A stretch of 64,000 bases of DNA from Burkholderia sp. (GCA_030151225.1 JASLEG010000117.1:39911-103910), one strand, 5' to 3'. Shown: positions 17,926-27,071, counted from the stretch's first letter. A program made the numbers and translations. The notes: generated by a model not told the origin, from the letters alone.

Positions 17926-18432
17926 TCATGCAGCCGGCTCGCGCGCCGCGAGCGTCACCCACTGCGCGCGGTGCGCCACGCGCTCCAGAAAGGCATCGAG
18001 CGCGGCGCGCGTGAGCGCCACGCTCGCGTCGCTCGACAGCGGGTGGAACAGGAACACCGACGCGCCGGCGAGCTCGGCATCGATCGCGAGCTGCACGCGC
18101 GCCTGGGCGTCGTTGACCAGCGCGAGCGGGCTCAGCGAGCCGGGGCGCACGCCGAGCCGCTCGAACAGCGTGTCGGCCGAGGCAAACGACAGCCGCTTGC
18201 TGCCGAGCGCGACCGCCGCCGCGGCGAGGTCGAGCGCCTTGCTGGCCGTGGTCACCACCAGGAAGGTGCCGCCCTTCCTGTCCTGCAGCAGCAGGTTCTT
18301 GCAGCGCTCGCCGTCCAGCGCGAGCACCAGCCCATCCGATTCCGCCATGTTGAACACGGCCTCGTGCGCTTCGCACGAGAACGGAATGGCCCAGTGCTGC
18401 AATTGCGCGAGAAGTTCGGTCTTGCCCAGCAT
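17926..18432 (-). CDS. YbaK/ProX-type aminoacyl-tRNA deacylase
   Basis: The 168-residue protein matches the free-standing YbaK/INS-domain editing family, in particular the ProXp/PrdX branch: CKNLLLQDRKGGTFLVVTTA, the conserved Lys in SKRLSFASADTLFERLGV, and GSLSPLALVNDAQ. Members hydrolyse mischarged tRNA, for example Ala-tRNA(Pro), in the cytoplasm. It converges with the TetR gene, 5 bp from its stop. It lies 78 bp upstream of an AraC gene on the same strand but need not be co-transcribed. Confidence 0.87.
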   Translation of the reverse strand: MLGKTELLAQLQHWAIPFSCEAHEAVFNMAESDGLVLALDGERCKNLLLQDRKGGTFLVVTTASKALDLAAAAVALGSKRLSFASADTLFERLGVRPGSLSPLALVNDAQARVQLAIDAELAGASVFLFHPLSSDASVALTRAALDAFLERVAHRAQWVTLAAREPAA

Positions 18433-18510
18433 GGTGTGAAGTCCGCGTCGAAACCCCGATGATCGGTCAAGGCAGAAATACGCGTCGGCACGCGGCGCGC
18501 CCGCGCGCCC

Positions 18511-19539
18511 TCACTGCTGCCGGATCTCGCCCGGCCCCATGCCGGTCCAGCGCTTGAGCGCGCGCCGGAAGTTGGCCGCGTCGCTGAAGCCCACCAGCAT
18601 CGCCACGTCCTCGGTGCTCATCCGGGTGGTCTTCAGATACTCGATCGCGAGCGAGCAGCGCACGTCGTCCACGATCGCCACGAACGAGGTGCCCTCGGCC
18701 TCGAGCCGGCGGCGCAGCGTGCGGCTCGTCATCTTCAGCGCGTCGGCCACCGCCTCCATGCTCGGGAATTCGCCGGGCTGCCGCATCAGCTCCTGATACA
18801 CCTCGCCCGACGCGCCCACCGAGGTCTTGTCCTGGCCGATCAGCCGGTCGCAGGTTTCCTGCAGCAGCGCGGCCGAATGGCGGTGCGCCAGCTGCGGCCG
18901 GAACTCGAGGATCGCGCTGTCGTACACGAGCTCGCACTGCGCGGCGTCGAATTCGCAGGGGCAGCCCAGGTACTCGGCATACAGCGCCGCGTGCGGCGGC
19001 GCCGGATAGGCGAAGCGCGCCGCCATCGGCGGGCAGCTGCGGCCCGCCACGTCCTGCAGGTGGGTGACGTGCTGCGTGTACTGCTGCTCCAGCAGGAAGC
19101 GCTCCACGTCGGGCGCGAAGCCCGAGGCGAACGCATCGGGGAAGGTCCACACCGCGCGATCGGGATGTTCGGTCCACGCGATCGTCAGCGTGGGCGTGGC
19201 GAGGCGGTGGTATTTGACGCCGAGCCGGAAGTAGTCGCGCAGCGACAGGCAGGACATCAGCGCGTAGCCGTACATGCCGTAGGCGGCCAGATGCAGCCGC
19301 GCGCCGGTGCGAAACGGCGTGGCCGGATCGGCCGACAGGCGCACCGCGTTCGCGCACACGGCCGCGTACTGGCGCACCGAGGTCAGCACCGAGGCGTCGT
19401 CGATCTGCCCGGGCTCCACGCCGCTGCCGGCCAGGCTGTCGCGCACCGCGATGCCCTGCTCGGCCAGCACCTCCACCAGCGCCGCGATCTTGTACGGCGC
19501 ATGCACGCGCTCGTTGAGCAGCGGCAGTTTGCTTGCCAT
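18511..19539 (-). CDS. AraC-family regulator (OruR/ArgR-like N-terminal domain)
   Basis: The 342-residue regulator has an N-terminal domain of the AraC 'arabinose-binding-like' type (long helical, with RLSADPATPFRTGARLHLAA and YGMYGYALMSCLSLRDYF) and a C-terminal AraC DNA-binding domain: PSMEAVADALKMTSRTLRRR then SLAIEYLKTTRMSTEDVAML and GFSDAANFRRALKRWTGMGP. It is divergent from the BKACE operon with a 155-bp gap containing TGTCC half-sites, so it probably activates that operon in the presence of its substrate. Confidence 0.9.
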   Translation of the reverse strand: MASKLPLLNERVHAPYKIAALVEVLAEQGIAVRDSLAGSGVEPGQIDDASVLTSVRQYAAVCANAVRLSADPATPFRTGARLHLAAYGMYGYALMSCLSLRDYFRLGVKYHRLATPTLTIAWTEHPDRAVWTFPDAFASGFAPDVERFLLEQQYTQHVTHLQDVAGRSCPPMAARFAYPAPPHAALYAEYLGCPCEFDAAQCELVYDSAILEFRPQLAHRHSAALLQETCDRLIGQDKTSVGASGEVYQELMRQPGEFPSMEAVADALKMTSRTLRRRLEAEGTSFVAIVDDVRCSLAIEYLKTTRMSTEDVAMLVGFSDAANFRRALKRWTGMGPGEIRQQ

Positions 19540-19554
19540 CGTGCCTCCCGGGGA

Positions 19555-19580
19555 TGTCCGCGAAGGACACCATCCTGTCC
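19555..19580. promoter_or_regulatory. TGTCC half-site cluster, candidate AraC operator
   Basis: TGTCC-GCGAA-GGACA (19555-19569) forms an inverted repeat, and a further TGTCC at 19576-19580 lies exactly 21 bp (two helical turns) from the first, in direct orientation. The cluster sits 16 bp from the AraC start codon and 115 bp before the BKACE gene, as expected for an autoregulated activator of the AraC family. Assignment is inference from position and spacing. Confidence 0.45.
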
Positions 19581-19694
19581 GAAAATGACCTTACGGCGGC
19601 GATGCTATCCCACTACCATCGCTACAACAAGAGACCGTCCGGCATCGATCGCGAACGCGACCGCAGCCGGCCCGAGACGATACCGGAGACACGC

Positions 19695-20651
19695 ATGGCC
19701 CCCGCTTCCCCGCCTGCCCCGGCGCAGCGCAAGATCATCATCACCTGTGCCGTGACCGGCTCGGCGCACGTGCCGTCGATGTCGGAATACCTGCCGATCA
19801 CCCCGGCCGAGATCGAGGCGCAGGCCGTCGAGGCGGCCGAGGCCGGCGCGGCGATCCTGCACCTGCACGCGCGCGATCCCGAGGACGGCCGGCCCACGCC
19901 CGCGCCCGAGGTGTTCCGCCGCTTCGTGCCGGCGATCGCGGCGCGCACCGACGCGGTGATCAACATCTCGACCGGCGGCAGCACGCGCATGACGCTCGAC
20001 GAGCGGCTCGCCTACGCGCGCCTGGCCAGGCCGGAGATGTGCTCGCTGAACATGGGCTCGATGAACTTCTCGCTGCACCCGGTAGCCGCGAAGCTGCCGG
20101 CCTGGCGCTTCGACTGGGAGAAGGAGTATCTCGAAGGCATGGAGGACATGATCTTCCGCAACACCTTCCGCGACATCCGCAACATCCTGGCCGAGTTCCG
20201 CGATCACGGCACGCGCTTCGAGTTCGAATGCTACGACGTGGGCCATCTCTACACGCTCGCGCACTTCGTCGACCTGGGCATGATCGAGCCGCCGTTCTTC
20301 ATCCAGTCGGTGGTGGGCATCCTCGGCGGGATCGGCCCCGATCCCGAGAACCTCGCCACCATGCGCGCCACGGCGGACCGCCTGTTCGGCCGCGACGCCT
20401 ACCACTTCTCGGTGCTCGGCGCGGGCCGCCACCAGATGTCGCTGGTCACGATGGGCGCGATCCTCGGCGGCAACGTGCGCGTGGGGCTCGAGGACAGCGT
20501 GTACCTGGCGCGCGGCGTGAAGGCGAGGAGCAATGCCGAGCAGGTGCGCAAGATCCGCCGCATCCTCGAGGAGCTGTCGTTCGAGATCGCCACGCCCGAC
20601 GAGGCGCGCGCGATGCTCGGCCTGAAGGGCCGCGAGCACGTGTCGCTCTAG
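19695..20651 (+). CDS. BKACE family (DUF849) beta-keto acid cleavage enzyme
   Basis: The 318-residue protein is a beta-keto acid cleavage enzyme: IIITCAVTGSAHVPSMSEYL near the N terminus, ILHLHARDPEDGRPT with the zinc-binding His pair, ISTGGSTRMTLDERL, MCSLNMGSMNF and a long conserved stretch around SVVGILGGIGPD. Family members take a beta-keto acid and acetyl-CoA and give acetoacetate and a CoA ester, using zinc in a TIM barrel. Known substrates include 3-keto-5-aminohexanoate and dehydrocarnitine, but neighbouring genes differ from those pathways. It is first in a five-gene operon. Confidence 0.92.
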   Translation: MAPASPPAPAQRKIIITCAVTGSAHVPSMSEYLPITPAEIEAQAVEAAEAGAAILHLHARDPEDGRPTPAPEVFRRFVPAIAARTDAVINISTGGSTRMTLDERLAYARLARPEMCSLNMGSMNFSLHPVAAKLPAWRFDWEKEYLEGMEDMIFRNTFRDIRNILAEFRDHGTRFEFECYDVGHLYTLAHFVDLGMIEPPFFIQSVVGILGGIGPDPENLATMRATADRLFGRDAYHFSVLGAGRHQMSLVTMGAILGGNVRVGLEDSVYLARGVKARSNAEQVRKIRRILEELSFEIATPDEARAMLGLKGREHVSL

Positions 20652-20762
20652 CCCCCAGCCCGCCCGCGCCGGCAGCCCCGGCCACCCGATCGAAATCAGG
20701 CCCGCAACCGGCGCCCCCGCGCGCCGGCACAACAATCCCGCGGGCCACCCAACGGAGACATC

Positions 20763-22112
20763 ATGAACACCCCGACCGCTGACGAAGACCTGCACGCCGT
20801 GCATCGGCGCGCCACCCGCCGCGCGATGGCGCGGCTGCTGCCGCTGATGATCGCGATCTACTTCCTGTCCTTCATCGACCGCACCAACGTGGCGCTGGCC
20901 AAGGGCGCGCTGGCCGCGGACCTCGGCATCGGCGCGGCCGCCTACGGGCTCGGCGCCGGCATCTTCTTCATCGGCTACGCGCTGCTGGAGGTGCCGAGCA
21001 ACCTGGCCGCGCATCGCGTGGGGCCGCGCCGCTGGATCGCGCGCATCGCCGTGAGCTGGGGCCTGCTGTCCACGGCGATGATGTTCGTGCAGGGCACCAC
21101 CTCGTTCTACGTGCTGCGGGTGCTGCTGGGCATCGCCGAGGCGGGGCTGTTCCCGGCGCTGATGTACATGGTCACGCTGTGGTTCGCGCCCGAGGATCGC
21201 GCGGTGGCGGTGGGCTGGATCTACACGGCGCCGTCGATCGCGCTGATCGTGGGCAGCCCGCTCGGCGCGGCGCTGATGCAGCTCGGCGGCACGGGCGGGC
21301 TGCGCGGCTGGCAGTGGATGTTCCTGCTCGAGGGCCTGCCCACCATCGTGGCCGGCATCGTGCTGTATTTCCGCCTGCCGGACCGGCCCTCGTCGGTGCG
21401 CTGGCTGAGCCAGGCCGAGGCGCGGGCGCTCGAGACGCGCGCCGTGATCGACCCCCACGCCGCGGGCTCGCACGCCGCGCGCGACTGGCTCGCCGCGATC
21501 CGCCGCCCCACCACTGTGCTGATCGCGCTGATCTACTTCCTGAACCAGGTGGCCTTCGTGGGCCTGTACTTCTTCACGCCGGCGATCGTCGCGCAGATGC
21601 ACGCGAGCTCGCCGCTGCTGGTGGGCGTGCTGTCGAGCAGCGTCGGCATCGGCTTCCTGATCGGCGTGCTGGTGCTGCCGCGCCTGCACCGCCGCATCGC
21701 GGGCGACTGCGCGTTCCTCGGCGCGCTGACGGCCGGCCTGGTGGCGAGCGGCCTGGCCTTCCTGGCCGCGCACGAACAGGGCCTGAAGATCGTGCTGCTC
21801 GGCGTGACCGGCTTCTTCGCGGGCGGCATCCTGCCCTCGTACTGGGCCGTCGCGATGAAGCGCCTGCAGGGCATCCAGGCCGCGTCCGGCCTCGCCTTCA
21901 TCAACACGGTGGGGCTGCTCGGCGGCTTCGCCGGCCCCTATCTGTTCGGGCTGTCCGAGGCCTGGACCCACCGCAGCGACGCGGGCTTCAACGTGATCGT
22001 GGGCGCCTCCGTGCTGGGCCTCTGCCTCGTGCCGCTGCTGGCGCGCGCGATCCGCGCCGAGCGCCGGCCGCTGCCCGCACCCGGCGCCGCCGCCGCGCCG
22101 CTGAACCCCTGA
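20763..22112 (+). CDS. MFS transporter, anion:cation symporter type
   Basis: The 449-residue protein has twelve hydrophobic segments and the marks of the ACS subfamily of MFS carriers, which bring in organic acids with protons: YFLSFIDRTNVALAKGAL in segment one, FFIGYALLEVPSNLAAHRVG, RRWIARIAVSWG and GIAEAGLFPALMYMVTLWF. Located second in the BKACE operon, it is the likely importer of the operon's substrate, an organic or sugar acid. The gap before it (111 bp) has no gene. Confidence 0.9.
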   Translation: MNTPTADEDLHAVHRRATRRAMARLLPLMIAIYFLSFIDRTNVALAKGALAADLGIGAAAYGLGAGIFFIGYALLEVPSNLAAHRVGPRRWIARIAVSWGLLSTAMMFVQGTTSFYVLRVLLGIAEAGLFPALMYMVTLWFAPEDRAVAVGWIYTAPSIALIVGSPLGAALMQLGGTGGLRGWQWMFLLEGLPTIVAGIVLYFRLPDRPSSVRWLSQAEARALETRAVIDPHAAGSHAARDWLAAIRRPTTVLIALIYFLNQVAFVGLYFFTPAIVAQMHASSPLLVGVLSSSVGIGFLIGVLVLPRLHRRIAGDCAFLGALTAGLVASGLAFLAAHEQGLKIVLLGVTGFFAGGILPSYWAVAMKRLQGIQAASGLAFINTVGLLGGFAGPYLFGLSEAWTHRSDAGFNVIVGASVLGLCLVPLLARAIRAERRPLPAPGAAAAPLNP

Positions 22113-22138
22113 ATACCGATCGATACGGATACGACAGC

Positions 22139-22879
22139 ATGCGACTGAAAGACAAGATCACCCTCGTCACCGGCGCGGGCCAGGGCATCGGCGCGGCCAC
22201 CGCGCTGAAATTCGCGCGCGAGGGCGCGACGGTGGCGGTGTGCGACGTGAACGGCGCCACCGCCGACGCCGTGGCCGGCGCCTGCCGCGAGGCCGGCGCG
22301 TGCGCCGAGGGCTTCCGGCTCGACGTGTGCGAGCGCGCCGCCGTGGATGCGGTGGTGGCCGCGGTGCTGGCCCGCTTCGGCCGCATCGACGTGCTCGTCA
22401 ACAACGCCGGCATCACGCGCGACGCGCGCCTGCAGAACATGAGCGCGCAGCAGTTCGACGAGGTGATCGACGTGAACCTGCGCGGCGTGTTCCACATGGC
22501 GCAGGCGGTGACGGCCCCGATGCTGGCGCAGCGCAGCGGCGTGATCCTGAACGCGAGCTCGGTGGTGGGCATTCATGGCAACTACGGGCAGACCAACTAC
22601 GCGGCCGCGAAGTTCGGCGTGATCGGCTTCACCAAGACCTGGAGCCGCGAGCTGGGGCCGAAGGGCATTCGCGTGAACGCCGTGGCGCCGGGCTTCGTGG
22701 ACACGCCGATCCTGGCCAGCGTGCCCGGCGAGGTGCTCGCGAAGATGCGCGCGCAGGTGCCGCTCGGCCGCCTCGGCCAGCCCGAGGAGATCGCCGCCGT
22801 GTATGCCTTCCTGGCCAGCGACGAGGCCAGCTACGTGAACGGCGCCGTCATCGAGGTATCGGGCGGCATGAGCCTGTGA
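22139..22879 (+). CDS. FabG-like SDR oxidoreductase
   Basis: The 246-residue classical SDR has TGAGQGIGAA at residues 11-20, NNAGITRDARLQNM, catalytic Ser in NASSVVGIHG and Tyr-x3-Lys in NYAAAKFGVIGF, with PLGRLGQPEEIAA and INGAV-like end YVNGAVIEVSGGMSL. These features match FabG and 3-hydroxyacyl dehydrogenases. In this operon it could oxidise a beta-hydroxy acid to the beta-keto acid used by the BKACE enzyme; this is inference. It begins 26 bp after the MFS gene. Confidence 0.9.
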   Translation: MRLKDKITLVTGAGQGIGAATALKFAREGATVAVCDVNGATADAVAGACREAGACAEGFRLDVCERAAVDAVVAAVLARFGRIDVLVNNAGITRDARLQNMSAQQFDEVIDVNLRGVFHMAQAVTAPMLAQRSGVILNASSVVGIHGNYGQTNYAAAKFGVIGFTKTWSRELGPKGIRVNAVAPGFVDTPILASVPGEVLAKMRAQVPLGRLGQPEEIAAVYAFLASDEASYVNGAVIEVSGGMSL

Positions 22880-22929
22880 GCATCGCCGGGCGCGCCGCGT
22901 CCGGCCCCCGAACGACACGGAGACGACAG

Positions 22930-23937
22930 ATGAATCCGATCCAGGGCTTCCGCGTGGACCCGGCCGCGATCCGCCGCGTGGGCCACGACCTGCAGCGCCC
23001 CGAATGCATCCTGGCCGAGCGCGACGGCACGCTGTGGACCGCCGACGCGCGCGGCGGCGTGATGCGCATCGCGAGCTCGGGCGAACAGCAGCTGATCCTG
23101 CCCGTGGACGCGGCCGGTCATGCGCAGGCGGCCGCCGGCGACGGCCTGACCCACGGCTCGCTGCCGAACGGGCTCGCCCTCGACGCCGAGGGCGCGCTGA
23201 TCGTGGCGAACATCGGCACCGATCGGGTCGAGCGGCTCGGGCGCGACGGCCGCACCCAACTGCTGCTCGACCGCCTCGACGGCCAGCCGCTCGGCAAGGT
23301 GAACTTCGTGCTGCGCGACCGGCGCGAGCGGCTGTGGGTGACCGTCTCCACGCGCGTCGATCCGTGGCCCGAGGCGGTGCGCTCGACGCTGGCCGACGGC
23401 TACCTGGTGCTGATCGATGCGCGCGGCGCGCGCATCGTGGCCGACGGCCTGGCCTTCGCCAACGAGATCCGCTTCGACGCGGCCGAGCGTTTCCTGTACG
23501 TGGCCGAAACCACCGCCAAGCGCGTGAGCCGCTTCGCCGTGCACGACGACGGCTCGCTCGGAGCGCGCGAAACCTACGGCCCCGACTCGCTCGGGCCGGG
23601 CCTCGTGGACGGCATCGCGTTCGACGCGCACGGCAACCTCTGGTGCGCGATGATCTTCGCCGACCGGCTCGTGGCGATCGCGCCCGACGGCGCACTGCAC
23701 GTGCTGCTCGACGACGGCGAGCCGGAGGCCACCGCGCGCTTCGACGCGGCCTTCGCCACCGGCGAGCGCGTGCCGATGTCGCTGATCGAGCCGACCGGCG
23801 GCACGATCGCGCCGTGGCTGACCAGCGTCACCTTCGGCGGCCCCGACCTGAAGACCGTCTACCTCGGCAGCCTCAAGGCCGGCAGCCTCGCGTCGTTCGC
23901 CTCGCCGGTGGCGGGGCTGCCGATGATCCACTGGTGA
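22930..23937 (+). CDS. SMP-30/gluconolactonase-family hydrolase
   Basis: The 335-residue protein has the six-bladed propeller pattern of SMP-30 lactonases: RPECILAERDGTLWTADARG, LPNGLALDAEGALIVANIGT, FANEIRFDAAERFLYVAETT, LVDGIAFDAHGNLWCAMIF and a C-terminal TSVTFGGPDLKTVYLGSL. The conserved Glu, Asn and Asp metal ligands appear in RPECI, FANEI and VDGIAFD. It likely opens a lactone to a hydroxy acid in the cytoplasm. Its place next to two SDRs and BKACE suggests lactone-to-keto acid chemistry. A start at 22930 has GAGACGACAG before it. Confidence 0.88.
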   Translation: MNPIQGFRVDPAAIRRVGHDLQRPECILAERDGTLWTADARGGVMRIASSGEQQLILPVDAAGHAQAAAGDGLTHGSLPNGLALDAEGALIVANIGTDRVERLGRDGRTQLLLDRLDGQPLGKVNFVLRDRRERLWVTVSTRVDPWPEAVRSTLADGYLVLIDARGARIVADGLAFANEIRFDAAERFLYVAETTAKRVSRFAVHDDGSLGARETYGPDSLGPGLVDGIAFDAHGNLWCAMIFADRLVAIAPDGALHVLLDDGEPEATARFDAAFATGERVPMSLIEPTGGTIAPWLTSVTFGGPDLKTVYLGSLKAGSLASFASPVAGLPMIHW

Positions 23938-24001
23938 GGCACGGCGTGAACCAGCTCCCTCCCCGCCCCCCCGCAACGTCGAAACCTCAGGACCTCGAAT
24001 C

Positions 24002-24793
24002 ATGACTCCGCTGGACATGCTCAAGCCGCGCGCCGGGCTGCGCGTACTCGTCACCGGCGCGGCCGGCGGCATCGGCGCCGCGATCGCCGACGCGTTCCTG
24101 TCGGCCGGCGCGCGCGTCTACGTGTGCGACGTCGACCCCGCCGCGGTGGAACGCGCCCGCGCGCGCCATCCGAACCTGCACGCGGGCGTGGCCGACGTGG
24201 CCGATCGCGCCCAGGTGGACGCCGTGGTGGACGATGCGCAGGCCCGCCTCGGCGGCCTCGACATCCTCGTCAACAACGCCGGCATCGCCGGCCCCACCGG
24301 CGCGGTGGAGGCGATCGCGCCGCACGACTGGGAGCGCACCGTCGCCACCAACCTGAACGGTCAGCACCACTTCCTGCACCGCGCCGTGCCGATCATGAAG
24401 GCGAGCTCGGACTGCGCCGGCATCATCGCGATGTCGTCGGTGGCGGGCCGCCTCGGCTATGCCTATCGCACGCCGTACGCGGCCACCAAGTGGGCCATCG
24501 TCGGGCTCGTGAAGTCGCTGGCGGTGGAGCTGGGCCCGAGCGACATCCGCGTCAACGCGATCCTGCCCGGCGTGGTGCAGGGCGAGCGCATGGATCGCGT
24601 GATCGCCGCGCGCGCCGAATCGACCGGGGTGAGCGTCGAGGCGATGCGCGAGGACTATCTGCGCAAGATCTCGCTGCGCCGCATGGTGAGCGTGGACGAC
24701 GTCGCCGCGATGGCGCTGTTCCTCGCCTCGCCGGCCGCCCGCAACATCACCGGGCAGGCGATCAGCGTGGACGGCAACGTCGAATACCTGTGA
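24002..24793 (+). CDS. SDR-family oxidoreductase, second in operon
   Basis: The 263-residue classical SDR has VTGAAGGIGAAIAD at about residues 17-30, VNNAGIAGPTG, the catalytic Ser in IAMSSVAGRLG and Tyr-x3-Lys in PYAATKWAIVGLVKSL, and ends VDGNVEYL. It differs clearly from the preceding SDR, so two different oxidation steps are likely. It is the last gene in the operon and converges on an AraC gene with only 6 bp between stops. Substrate unknown. Confidence 0.9.
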   Translation: MTPLDMLKPRAGLRVLVTGAAGGIGAAIADAFLSAGARVYVCDVDPAAVERARARHPNLHAGVADVADRAQVDAVVDDAQARLGGLDILVNNAGIAGPTGAVEAIAPHDWERTVATNLNGQHHFLHRAVPIMKASSDCAGIIAMSSVAGRLGYAYRTPYAATKWAIVGLVKSLAVELGPSDIRVNAILPGVVQGERMDRVIAARAESTGVSVEAMREDYLRKISLRRMVSVDDVAAMALFLASPAARNITGQAISVDGNVEYL

Positions 24794-24799
24794 ATGCGC

Positions 24800-25603
24800 T
24801 CAGCCGTGGCGCTCGGCCATGTAGCGCCCCGGCGCCGCGCCGAGCACCTTGCGGAACATGGTGACGAAGCTCGGCACGCTGTCGTAGCCGAGCTCCTCGC
24901 TGACCTGCTGGATCGTGCGGCCCGACGCGAAGGCGCGCACCGCCAGCATCACCGCGAGCTGCTGGCGCCAGCGCACCAGGCTCATGCCCGTCTCGCGCAC
25001 CATCAGCCGCGCCAGCGTGCGCTCGCTCAGGCCGGCGTCGCGCGCGATCGCCTCCACCGGCTCGCGCCGCGCCGGCGCCGCCATGATCCGCTCGACCACC
25101 CGCCGCAGCCGCGTGTCGTGCGGCATCGGCAGGTGCAGATCCTCCACCCGCGCCGCCGCGATCTCGTCGATCAGCACCGCGGCCAGCCGCGCCTCGGGGC
25201 CGTCGGCTTCGTACAGCATCTCCATGCGCGCGGTGCGCATCAGCAGCTCGCGCAGCAGCGGCGTGACGCCGATCGCGCGGCACTGCGCGGGCAGGCGCGT
25301 GCTGGCGGCCGGATCGATGAACGCGCCGTAGCCCTCCATCGCGCCGGTCACGCGGATCGCGTGCAGCGCGCCGCCCGGAATCCAGATCGCGCTGCCGGGC
25401 GGCACCATCCACAGGCCGCGCTCGATCTCCACGCTCAGCGCGCCGCGCCAGGTCAGCAGCAGCTGGCTCTTGGCATGCCGGTGCGGCGCGAGTTCGAACG
25501 GGTCGATCTGCGCGAGGGCCACGCCGAAGGTGACCACCGCGCGCAGAATCGCGTCGGGATCGAGCCGGGGCGTGGTGTCGCTCACGTCGGTCAGCAGGGG
25601 CAT
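24800..25603 (-). CDS. AraC-family regulator with cupin sensor domain
   Basis: The 267-residue protein has an N-terminal cupin sensor (HRHAKSQLLLTWRGALSVEI and PPGSAIWIPGGALHAIRVTG) followed by a two-helix-turn-helix AraC domain: VEAIARDAGLSERTLARLMV and FASGRTIQQVSEELGYDSVP. It is convergent with the BKACE operon, so its relation to that operon is uncertain; its own upstream neighbour is the divergent O-methyltransferase, 161 bp away, which may be its target. Confidence 0.88.
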   Translation of the reverse strand: MPLLTDVSDTTPRLDPDAILRAVVTFGVALAQIDPFELAPHRHAKSQLLLTWRGALSVEIERGLWMVPPGSAIWIPGGALHAIRVTGAMEGYGAFIDPAASTRLPAQCRAIGVTPLLRELLMRTARMEMLYEADGPEARLAAVLIDEIAAARVEDLHLPMPHDTRLRRVVERIMAAPARREPVEAIARDAGLSERTLARLMVRETGMSLVRWRQQLAVMLAVRAFASGRTIQQVSEELGYDSVPSFVTMFRKVLGAAPGRYMAERHG

Positions 25604-25764
25604 CGGTGGCGGGCCTCGCGCAGGGAAAGCGGAATTCGGATGGCAGGAACGGATAAGAGTTTGGCACGGTTGCGGAATGACGCCAAACCGGCGCGCGTCT
25701 ACGCTGCACGGGTGCCGTCGTCGACGGCCTCACCGTTGCCTCGCATCCCTTTCCGGAGAACGCC

Positions 25765-26478
25765 ATGACCACCCTGCAGACCGCGCGCGTGAGCGCCCTG
25801 CTGAACGCCCTGCATGCCGAAGCCGCCGAAGCGGACGGCCCGCTCCTCGACGCCGTGATGTCGGTGGTCGAATCGTCGGGCCTGCCGATCGAGCGGATCC
25901 TGATCGACCGCGCGCGCGTGCCCGAAGCCCAGGCCGCCGTGATCTTCGGCAGCCACGCCGAGCGCTTCCTGGCCGTGTCGCGCGAATACGGGCAGATGCT
26001 GTACGCGATGTGCCGCGCCACCGGCGCGCGGCGCGTGGTGGAGTTCGGCACCTCGATGGGCCTCTCCACGATCTATCTGGCCGCCGCGCTGCGCGACAAC
26101 GCCGCCGCGACCGGCCATGCCGACGGGCGCCTGATCGGCTCCGAGCTCGAGCCGGCCAAGGTGGCCCGCGCCCGCGATCACCTCGCGCGCGCCGGGCTGG
26201 CGGACCTCGTCGAGATCCGCGAGGGCGACGCGCTGCTCACGCTGCGCGCGCTCGACGGCCCGATCGACCTGCTGCTGCTCGACGGCGAGATGACGCTGTA
26301 CCTGGACGTGCTGAAGCTGCTCGAGCCGCAGCTGCGCCCCGGCACCGTGATCCTGGCCGAGAACGCCTTCAACCTCGACGGCTACCTGAGCTACGTGAAC
26401 GATCCGGCCAACGGCTATCTGCCGGTGTCGATGGAAACCGACGCGGGCCGCGGCAACGCGTTCGCGATCCGGCTGTAG
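25765..26478 (+). CDS. O-methyltransferase-like class I SAM methyltransferase
   Basis: The 237-residue protein resembles the COG4122/catechol O-methyltransferase-like group: VVEFGTSMGLSTIYLAAALR near residue 92 is the SAM loop with strand one, IGSELEPAKVARARDHL gives the acidic strand-two end, and DLLLLDGEMTLYLDVLKLL the catalytic-site strand. It acts in the cytoplasm on an unidentified small molecule. It is preceded by CCGGAGAA as ribosome site and is divergent from an AraC gene, its possible regulator. Confidence 0.85.
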   Translation: MTTLQTARVSALLNALHAEAAEADGPLLDAVMSVVESSGLPIERILIDRARVPEAQAAVIFGSHAERFLAVSREYGQMLYAMCRATGARRVVEFGTSMGLSTIYLAAALRDNAAATGHADGRLIGSELEPAKVARARDHLARAGLADLVEIREGDALLTLRALDGPIDLLLLDGEMTLYLDVLKLLEPQLRPGTVILAENAFNLDGYLSYVNDPANGYLPVSMETDAGRGNAFAIRL

Positions 26479-26609
26479 GCGGCGGCCAGCCGCCGTGGCC
26501 CCATGAAACCGCCACCGGCTGGCGCTCTTCAAACGCCACGCGCGCTCCTATACTGGCCCGGACGTCGACCCGCGACGTCCGATCCACGACCCCACAGGAG
26601 CTTCCCGCC

Positions 26610-27071
26610 GTGAGCGCATCCCCGCTTGTCCGCTACGCCACCCCCGACGATTTCGACGCCTGGCTGCCGCTCTGGGACGGCTACAACGCGTTCTACGGCC
26701 GCTCGGGCGAGACCGCGCTGCCGCGCGCGATCACCGAGCTGACCTGGCGCCGCTTCTTCGACGGCTACGAGCCGATGCACGCGATGCTCGCCGAGCTCGA
26801 CGGCCGCATCGTGGGCCTGGTGCACTTCCTCCATCACCGCCACACCACGATGGCGGGGCCGATCTGCTACCTGCAGGACCTGTTCACGCTGCCGGAGCTG
26901 CGCGGCCAGGGCGCGGGCCGCGCGCTGATCGAGGCCGTCTACCGCGAGGCGAAGCGCGACGGCGCCGAGCGCGTGTACTGGCAGACCCACGAAACCAACG
27001 AGACGGCGATGAAGCTGTACGACCGGCTGGCCGACAAGTCGGGCTTCGTCGTCTACCGCCACGCGCTCTAG
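26610..27071 (+). CDS. GNAT-family N-acetyltransferase, GTG start
   Basis: The 153-residue protein has the GNAT acetyl-CoA fold: GRIVGLVHFLHH as strand four, CYLQDLFTLPELRGQGAGRALIEA including the R/Q-x-x-G-x-G/A loop at about residues 102-107, and VYWQTHETNETAMKLYDRL. No ATG is in frame near the N terminus, and a strong AGGAG at 26596-26600 lies nine bases before the GTG at 26610, so a GTG start is clear. Substrate is unknown; related proteins modify small amines or protein N termini. Confidence 0.88.
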   Translation: MSASPLVRYATPDDFDAWLPLWDGYNAFYGRSGETALPRAITELTWRRFFDGYEPMHAMLAELDGRIVGLVHFLHHRHTTMAGPICYLQDLFTLPELRGQGAGRALIEAVYREAKRDGAERVYWQTHETNETAMKLYDRLADKSGFVVYRHAL

